Shown piece by piece: positions 8,255 to 13,438 of a DNA stretch of 13,438 nt (positions are counted from its first letter, which is position 1; the number at the start of each line of letters is the position of its first letter). The stretch is from the NCBI GenBank assembly GCA_001584585.1, contig LSYV01000033.1, positions 481,325 through 494,762 of the forward strand, read 5' to 3'. The position numbers and the translations under genes are program-made. This stretch comes from Gonium pectorale (Eukaryota; Chlorophyta; Chlorophyceae; Chlamydomonadales; Volvocaceae). The notes under the pieces are model-generated. The model was not told the origin of the DNA and ran no database searches. It saw only the letters and a program-made list of their open reading frames with translations.

Positions 8255-9079
8255 ACTGCTGCTGAGGCGGTGAGAGCACAACGCACAGGGCCGTCAACGA
8301 AGCTGCCCGAACCCCCGCGCCCCGAGCGAAACGCCTGCAAGCGTGCCCCGTTTGCAGCTGCTCGCGTGAAACTAAGCTCCATTCGCTTCAATGGCGCCGT
8401 CAGTTTGCCCACACTCGTCTGCGGCCCCTTATGGCGCCCATCTCACCTCAAAGTAGCACAGAGCCAACAGACTGTAGTATACCTTACAGTAGCGTCCTTT
8501 CGGTGTCGGTTTCATGGAAGGTGCTCAGGGTATTCATTGGGGAGGGGGGTCAAATGGAGAGTATTGAGAAAGAGCAGCCAGGTGGCAAACCCGACGCAGT
8601 AAAGTGAAGTGGTCAGAAAGTATACAGAATGGGTGACGGAATACCTTCTTTCGAATGGCGCGCACAAAGTATGCTTGAATTGCCGCAATTGTCGTACATT
8701 TTGCGCGGCCTTTGAAGTTGGCGCCCAATTCGGCATCGTGATAGCGCCGGGCCTTCAGGTGTCAGCGCGCCTCCTCCTGTACTTAGTGCGGCGACGTGAG
8801 AGCGTGCGCGCCCCGTTTGCCGACGTTTGCGCGCGCGCCCGTCGTTCGGCGCCCGGTGCCGGGAGCGCCGGCTATGCCACAAGTATAGTACCAGGTGTGC
8901 CGAGAACACTGAGGCAACTTGGGAGAAACAGTGCCTACATCGTATACATGCTGTCAAGCGGCTTCACACGCAGCAACGACTACCGGGCCGTTGCGTTCTC
9001 ATCAGGTTCATGCTCGGCATTTGCAACGCAATGCGCTCATTGCACAGACCTTTGAGGCTGCGCGCACCCTATATAACAC
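8255..9079. other. Intergenic stretch, no supportable gene
   Basis: I see no conserved protein on either strand. The part 8440-8740 has lower GC. A plus-strand frame of 148 codons (8609-9055) begins with GTG, has no convincing motif and is not called. TATATAA at 9070-9076 is a plausible TATA box for a plus-strand transcript starting near 9100. TTACA at 8484-8488 would be a minus-strand TGTAA. Confidence 0.4.
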
Positions 9080-9310
9080 ATGACATGCAGCTTTCCGCGC
9101 AACACTTCTGGGGCCGTGAAGACTGTCGTTACATGCTGGCAGGAAGGTGTTGACTGCAGACGCTGTGGTGGGCACACGGACGAATTGTGCCCGGAAGCCC
9201 AGGGCACTTCGGCGGGCAGGACCACGACATCCCGCCCGCCGCTACGGGCCTCCTTGGTCGAAGAACCGAAAAGCACTCTGCGCAGACCCCATAAGATTAG
9301 AGCCATATGA
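9080..9310 (+). CDS. Small ORF of 76 codons with a Cys/His zinc-knuckle-like motif, hypothetical
   Basis: The ATG at 9080 is the first in its frame, with a TAA six bases before it; the frame ends at a TGA at 9308. It reads MTCSFPRNTSGAVKT, then VTCWQEGVDCRRCGGHTDEL followed by CPEAQGT, then a basic Thr/Arg tail. The C-x2-C-x2-H-x4-C spacing is two residues shorter than the classic CCHC zinc knuckle (C-x2-C-x4-H-x4-C) of nucleocapsid and RNA-binding proteins. It could be a degenerate exon of a retrotransposon gag or an RNA-binding protein, or chance. TATATAA at 9070 is too close to the ATG to be its own TATA box, and the overlapping frame 9147-9521 is also open. Confidence is low. Confidence 0.2.
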   Translation: MTCSFPRNTSGAVKTVVTCWQEGVDCRRCGGHTDELCPEAQGTSAGRTTTSRPPLRASLVEEPKSTLRRPHKIRAI

Positions 9311-9379
9311 CCCGGGCGGGGTAGCCCGGTTGGAGCGTTCATGCTCGTGGGGCCGCACACCTGCTTACCTTACCTCTAT

Positions 9380-9490
9380 CCGGGCTACTAAAAGAGCTAA
9401 ATCTGCACAGAAAGAGGGAGCCCGCCTCTGCGGCCGGGCTACTAAAAGAGCTAAATCTGCACAGAAAGAGGGAGCCCGCCTCTGCGGCCG
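9380..9490. repeat. Exact tandem duplication, 54-bp unit, two copies
   Basis: The two copies are 9380-9433 and 9434-9487, with three further matching bases. The unit starts CCGGGCTACTAAAAGAGC and I see no mismatch between copies. The period is a multiple of three. In the plus-strand frame open from 9147 to 9521 it duplicates an 18-residue basic block (ATKRAKSAQKEGARLCGR). Within the unit AGCCCG and CGGGCT can pair into a short hairpin. Perfect identity means a recent event. Confidence 0.9.
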
Positions 9491-11196
9491 TACCCACCCG
9501 AAGGCGCGACGTTTCCAGTAGGGCGAGTGGGTACAGAGCAAGACATGTGAAGTTCGTCCCGCCCCCCAAATGAACGGGAGGCAGCGAATCAAACGCTGAT
9601 CATCCGCGTCCGCTCACACATAGCCTCGCCGTGGGGATGGTTGACTTCCGTCTCTCAGCAAAGCGTGCGCCACGCCAGACTCTGCACGATGCCCAAGTGA
9701 GGTGTTCCTGTGTTTGGCAGCGTGTGCATGCGCGGGATGGAGAAACAGTCGCGTCAGCACCCATGATGTCAAGGCAATTCAGTGACGTCCCACCGTGCGC
9801 CCGACCCGGCCTGCGTCGCCGGGAGAGCCGCAGGAGGTTCTGCCACCGGGTTAGGTCCCCCCGTATGCAACCGACGAATGACTGCAACAGCCGTGCACCA
9901 GGCATCAGCAGGACATGCACCAGGCCCTCGGGTTCCGGCTGCCGCTCGGAGCCGCTTCGCTTGCTGGACGCCGCTCAGCCGGCCGTGCCATGTGCTGCCT
10001 CGCCGCGCCCAGCACTGCCTGGCCGCTCCCGCACGCACGGCCCTGGACACTGCACCTCGCATCTTCGTACGTATGTTCCGTGGCGCCCACGCAATCTGCC
10101 TGTGGACATGTGCAGGCCCTCTCCGGCTGAAGGGGAAGTTCCCCTGCCCGCACGCCCCAGCCTGCTACTTGTGTGTGGGCTGCAAATGCCCCGTGCGCGT
10201 GCCCTCCTGGCCCTTGCAGTGCGTGGGCGCCCTGGAGGTGTGGTTGTCGAGGTACGGCGTTCGACGTGCTGCCGTTTCAGCAAGGCTGGCTTTGGGTAGG
10301 GGCCCGAACCGCACAGTCCCCAGCTGCCGTCGGGGAGTAGCACCGCGCTGCGCAAGTTGTTGCATGGACCCGTTGTGGTGCCCGCGGGCGAAGCGGGCTG
10401 CAGAGCTGCACCGGCAAAGGCACACGCACGGCCCCCGTGGCTGCTGCCCGCACGCGGAGGCGGACCGAACCAGGCCGAGAATCTTTGCGAAGCTGCCAGG
10501 CCACGTACTCCTCCTGCGCTGCGTCTGCAACACACCTTACTCCCTGACAGCACCTGCCCGGAAAACAACCTCTACTACACACCAGCCCCGCTGCGCAGGA
10601 TGCGCCCGAGGGGACTGCCTCCGCTGTCACCGGGTTGCAATCAAGGAATGAGTGTCCTTCGCTATCGGCAGCAACGGCCTTTCGTCCCGTCGTCTATCTG
10701 TGGAACCATGCACGCGCGGTCGTGGCGGTCCACTGGCGATGCAACGCAATACTCCGCCGACGCCGCGCCACCGCCCAGCGGCCCATGCCCAGCCACCGGA
10801 ATCAACGCAAGCCCGACGACCACAACAAGGGGCCACAGGTAGGGAGCACCTACCCTCCGAAGCAAAACGCGATGCCCCACGCCGACACTCTGCCCTTCCC
10901 TCGCAAAGCCTGCTCACCCCCACAACGACCCCCGGGCTCGCAGGCTCCACACCGTACAGCACAGCTGCACAGCGCCACACAACGACCAGTCATACAAGGA
11001 CAAGGCGGGCTAGGCAGCTGGTCGTGGCAGCTAGTGCAGCAACGGTTGTACACACGAGCCGCTTGCTGCTGCCATGCCAACAGTGCATGCAACTGGGGCG
11101 GATGGGGATGGGGGGGCGCCCTCCGCACGCCCAGCGGCATGCGGCGAGCCCGCGTTACGCCGCCGCCCCTGCGCCCTGCCCCCCAACACCCCCCAG
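9491..11196. other. Unassigned stretch downstream of the kinase gene
   Basis: This 1.7-kb region lies 3' of the minus-strand kinase stop and presumably includes its 3' UTR. No TTACA (minus-strand TGTAA) occurs between 9134 and 11196, so the kinase transcript end is not visible. Both strands have long open frames (for example plus 9782-10651 and minus 9975-10568), rich in Arg, Pro, Ala and Cys as GC-rich non-coding DNA tends to give. None shows a family motif or a convincing ATG start. I cannot support a gene here. Confidence 0.4.
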
Positions 11197-13438
11197 CTAC
11201 ACCGCGTGCGGCGCGCCCAGCCGCTGCGCCATCTGCACGCCCAGCGCCTGCCGCTGCGCCGCGCTGATGGTGCCGCTCGCCACCGCGCCGTCCAGCACCT
11301 CGCCCACGGCCGCCGTCAGCCGCGCGGCGGCGCTGCTCAGGTCCAGGCGGCGCAGCATAGTGGCGGAGCCCTGCGCGGGCGCGGGGAGGGGGGAGGCGGG
11401 GGAAACAAAATATAAATCAGGCGTTCTCACTAGAGAGGCCTGAGGCGCATGCCGTCTCGTCCCGAATCGCAGAGGCAGCCGTAACCAAAAGCGCCCACCG
11501 TCCCACCGCAACGACCGAGGGCGGGAGGGGAGGAGAGAGGCGGGGGCCACACACCGGGGAGGGAGCTGTACGTAAACCCGAGTACCGGTACCGGTAAAGG
11601 GCTAAGGCGGCTACGGCTGATGCGGCTGCGTCCTGCGCCCTGTGTGGAGGAGCTGCGGCGTCGATGTGCGTGCGGCCGTGCGTGCATGCGGCAGGAGGGG
11701 GAACAGGGACCGTGCGCGGCCGCGGCTGTGGGTGCGCACGCGCGCCTAGAGAGCCAGTCGTCGGATAGCGGGAGAGGCCCCTCCTTGGCGAGCCTGCCCG
11801 CTGAGCATCCAATTCGCACGCCCGCTGCCCGCTGCCCGGTGCCCCACACCCCACACCCCACACCCCACACCCCACACCCCACACTCCACACCCCACACCC
11901 CGCGCCCCGCGCCCACCGGATACACGCCTCCGCTGCACGAGCCGTCCGAAGGCCCCCCCCCTCGTCAACCCGTCACGCATCCCGACCCGCTTCCCTTGCT
12001 ACCCCTCTGCCCCCTCCCATGCAGGGACCGCCCGCCGCCCCGCACCTGCAGCCGCACGGTCAGCTGGGCGGGCGGCTGCATCCAGGGCTCGCCGTCAATC
12101 TGCGCGCGGCGGGGGGGTTGGGGGTGGGGTGGCGCCCAGTGCGGGGCAGTGTCACGGGAGAAAACCAAAATCAGGGGCTGAGGGGGGTGGTTTGGTGGGG
12201 CTGAGGGGGGGGGGCGCAGCTGTTTCAACTCGGGGGCCAACGGACCCACGTCGGGACCTCGTGCCTCGCTGTTGTGTCCGGAAAGGAAAGACGCGTGTTC
12301 GAGGTTCCACGCCGCCGCCATCGCCGCCGCCGCCTCGCACGACATCACGTTGCGCCAGGGACACGCGCGGGACTGACTTGGACTAGGAGCAAGGGGTTTA
12401 AGAACCTATACCCGGTAACTCCCAGACCCGGGGCGGCATTCGCCTCGTCGCGAACAAGAGAACGCAAAAGCACGTTGGGGTTGGGCGCCCCCACTCCCGC
12501 GGGCAGCGTCCCCATCCCCGCGGGCAGCGTTCCCACCTGCATGGGCAGCGCCTGGTTGGTGGTGATGGTGGCGGAGCGGCATTGGCACAGCCGGGTGGCG
12601 CGTGCCAGCCCCACCTGCGGGTGCATGCGCGCGCGGGGGTGGGATTGGAAGGCATTCTCAGTAGAGAAGCCTGGGGGCGCATGTCTCTCCCGAGGGAAGG
12701 GGGGCCGGAAGTGGAGGAGGTTGGAACGCGTCCTCAGTAGGTGCGGGGTGGGGTGGGGAGGGGGAGAGGGGGAGGCGTAATGGGAGGGTTGCAAGGCCTC
12801 CTAAATCCTCAGTAGGGAAACTTGGGGCCGGCATGACTCCCTGCGGATCCGCTTCCCACGCACCCCCGTCCGGGTACCTGCAGCTTGCCCAGGTGCACGG
12901 CGCCGTACACCGCGACCACCTCCAGTATGCCGTCGCTCATGCTCTGCGGAACGCACGGCAGCGGAGTCGCGTTCGGCGCCGCCGCCAGCGACGTCAACGT
13001 CGGCGCCGACGTCAGCGCCGACGGCGACGGCGCGTGCAGGGGCGGCGCCAGCTGGGCCCCGGCGTTCAGCGCCTGCGCCGCCGGCTGCGCAGCATCGGCA
13101 GAGGCCCGGGACGGGCCCGAGGGCGATCCCGCTCCACCGGTCGCGCCGCCTGGCCCCGCGGTCCGCTCGTTCCGCTGGGGCGACACGGGAGCTGCGGCCG
13201 ACGAGGACAGTGGCGAGAGCGCGGACCATGGCGAGGCTGCGGACTGCGGCGGCGGCGGCTGTGCCCCGGCCGTGGGTGCGGGTGTTGGTGCGGGTGCGGG
13301 TGCGGTGGTGGTGGTGGGCGGTGGCGGCGGCAGTCCGTGGCCCCACAGGTCCACGCCGCCCATGTAGGAGGGGATGCTGAGCAGCAAGATGCCCTGGGTG
13401 CCGGGGGGCAGCTCGACGGGCACGCCGTCGCACACCAG
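11197..13438 (-). CDS. Diacylglycerol kinase, plant DGK1-type, C-terminal four exons (5' part beyond right edge)
   Basis: The exons in reading order are 13438..12878 (partial), 12614..12537, 12099..12046 and 11370..11197. All junctions are GT-AG in phase 0 and give 288 residues plus TAG. The family phosphorylates diacylglycerol to phosphatidic acid with ATP in membrane lipid signalling. What is visible is the end of the DAGK accessory domain: GILLLSIPSYMGGVDLWGHG (about 16-35), then after a gap MSDGILEVVAVYGAVHLGKLQ (167-187), VGLARATRLCQCRSATI across the next junction, and IDGEPWMQPPAQLTV, which is the conserved plant Q-I-D-G-E-P motif. The last exon (GSATMLRRLDLSS, then SAAQRQALGVQMAQ) matches the C-terminal tail of Arabidopsis DGK1/2. 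The two halves of the accessory domain are split by about 130 residues rich in Pro, Ala, Thr and Ser. The kinase core and any C1 domains would lie outside the window. Confidence 0.93.
11422..11451 (-). repeat. Intronic repeat module, copy A (last kinase intron)
   Basis: This 30-bp segment matches copy B at 12653-12683 at about 27 of 31 aligned positions and copy C at 12805-12835 less closely. On the minus strand the shared core is CATGCGCC...TCTCTAGTGAGAA. It lies about 50-80 nt into the last kinase intron. Confidence 0.55.
11842..11911. repeat. Heptamer minisatellite (CCCCACA)n in the last kinase intron
   Basis: Ten 7-bp units: seven CCCCACA, one CTCCACA, and two CCCCGCG variants at the 3' end. 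On the transcribed (minus) strand they read TGTGGGG, a G-rich array in which runs of four G recur every seven bases. This could form G-quadruplex in the pre-mRNA. It lies inside intron 11371-12045. Confidence 0.9.
12489..12551 (-). repeat. Three 21-bp imperfect tandem repeats spanning a kinase 5' splice site
   Basis: The units are 12551-12531, 12530-12510 and 12509-12489 on the minus strand. Each contains CGCTGCCC followed by a G-rich end. The first unit holds the exon end CCCATGCAG and the donor GTGGGA; the other two are intronic and lack the CAG|GT, having GCGGG in its place. The period is 7 codons, so read-through gives ALPMQVG, TLPAGMG, TLPAGVG. Confidence 0.75.
12653..12683 (-). repeat. 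Intronic repeat module, copy B (kinase intron 12615-12877)
   Basis: This 31-bp segment ends 39 nt before the acceptor on the minus strand. Its core reads TCTCTACTGAGAATG on that strand. It matches copy A best and copy C with more differences; a short partial copy with CTACTGAGGACG lies at 12729-12740. Confidence 0.55.
12805..12835 (-). repeat. Intronic repeat module, copy C (same kinase intron as B)
   Basis: This diverged copy keeps CATGCCGGCCCC and CCCTACTGAGGAT on the minus strand, about 24 of 32 aligned positions like copy B. It starts some 40 nt after the donor of intron 12615-12877. Confidence 0.45.

Noticed and set aside
8609..9055. A 148-codon plus-strand open frame
   Set aside because: It begins with GTG, has no motif, and its composition shifts along its length; there is no splice or poly(A) support.
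9782..10651. A 289-codon plus-strand open frame
   Set aside because: It starts with GTG, has no recognisable domain, is Cys/Arg/Pro-rich as expected of random GC-rich DNA, and overlaps similar long frames in other phases and on the other strand.
1..13438. tRNA, rRNA, CRISPR, insertion sequences, phage genes
   Set aside because: I searched by eye for T-loop words, spaced direct repeats, terminal inverted repeats and transposase motifs, and saw none that hold up.

Overview
The window looks like nuclear DNA of a volvocine (Chlamydomonas-like) green alga. It is GC-rich. Its genes are cut by short to mid-size introns with GTGAG/GTGCG-type donors and GCAG acceptors, Pro/Ala-rich low-complexity stretches lie inside coding exons, TGTAA poly(A)-type signals are present, and the conserved proteins are of plant type. 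Nothing points to a bacterium, organelle or virus. The species call is inference from these traits.

Three genes can be assigned firmly from the sequence. (1) Plus strand, 2039-4799: a complete seven-exon gene for CSL4 (EXOSC1), a cap subunit of the RNA exosome; all exon phases close to a 203-residue protein. (2) Minus strand, 6094-7320: an intronless 408-residue mitochondrial carrier family protein, closest in layout to the plant S-adenosylmethionine-transporter-like group. (3) Minus strand, 11197-13438: the last four exons of a plant-type diacylglycerol kinase whose catalytic part lies beyond the right edge.

A fourth gene is likely: an acidic, Asp/Ser/Glu-rich protein on the minus strand from 1509 to the left edge, with one well-supported intron and an uncertain frame at its far end. 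It is divergent from CSL4 across about 530 bp that carries a telomere-repeat-like box. CSL4 and the carrier converge on 4800-6093, which holds their 3' ends and one curious small open frame.

The stretch 7539-11196 is the least explained. It has a tentative three-exon small gene on the plus strand (7539-8213, followed by TGTAA), a small Cys/His ORF (9080-9310), an exact 54-bp tandem duplication (9380-9490), and about 1.7 kb with no supportable gene. The three assigned genes have unrelated jobs (RNA decay, membrane transport, lipid signalling) and show no operon-like link. I found no exotic new system. The most interesting points are a low-complexity insertion splitting the kinase accessory domain, a 5' splice site inside a 21-bp tandem repeat, a repeat module shared between kinase introns, and the unassigned small ORFs.
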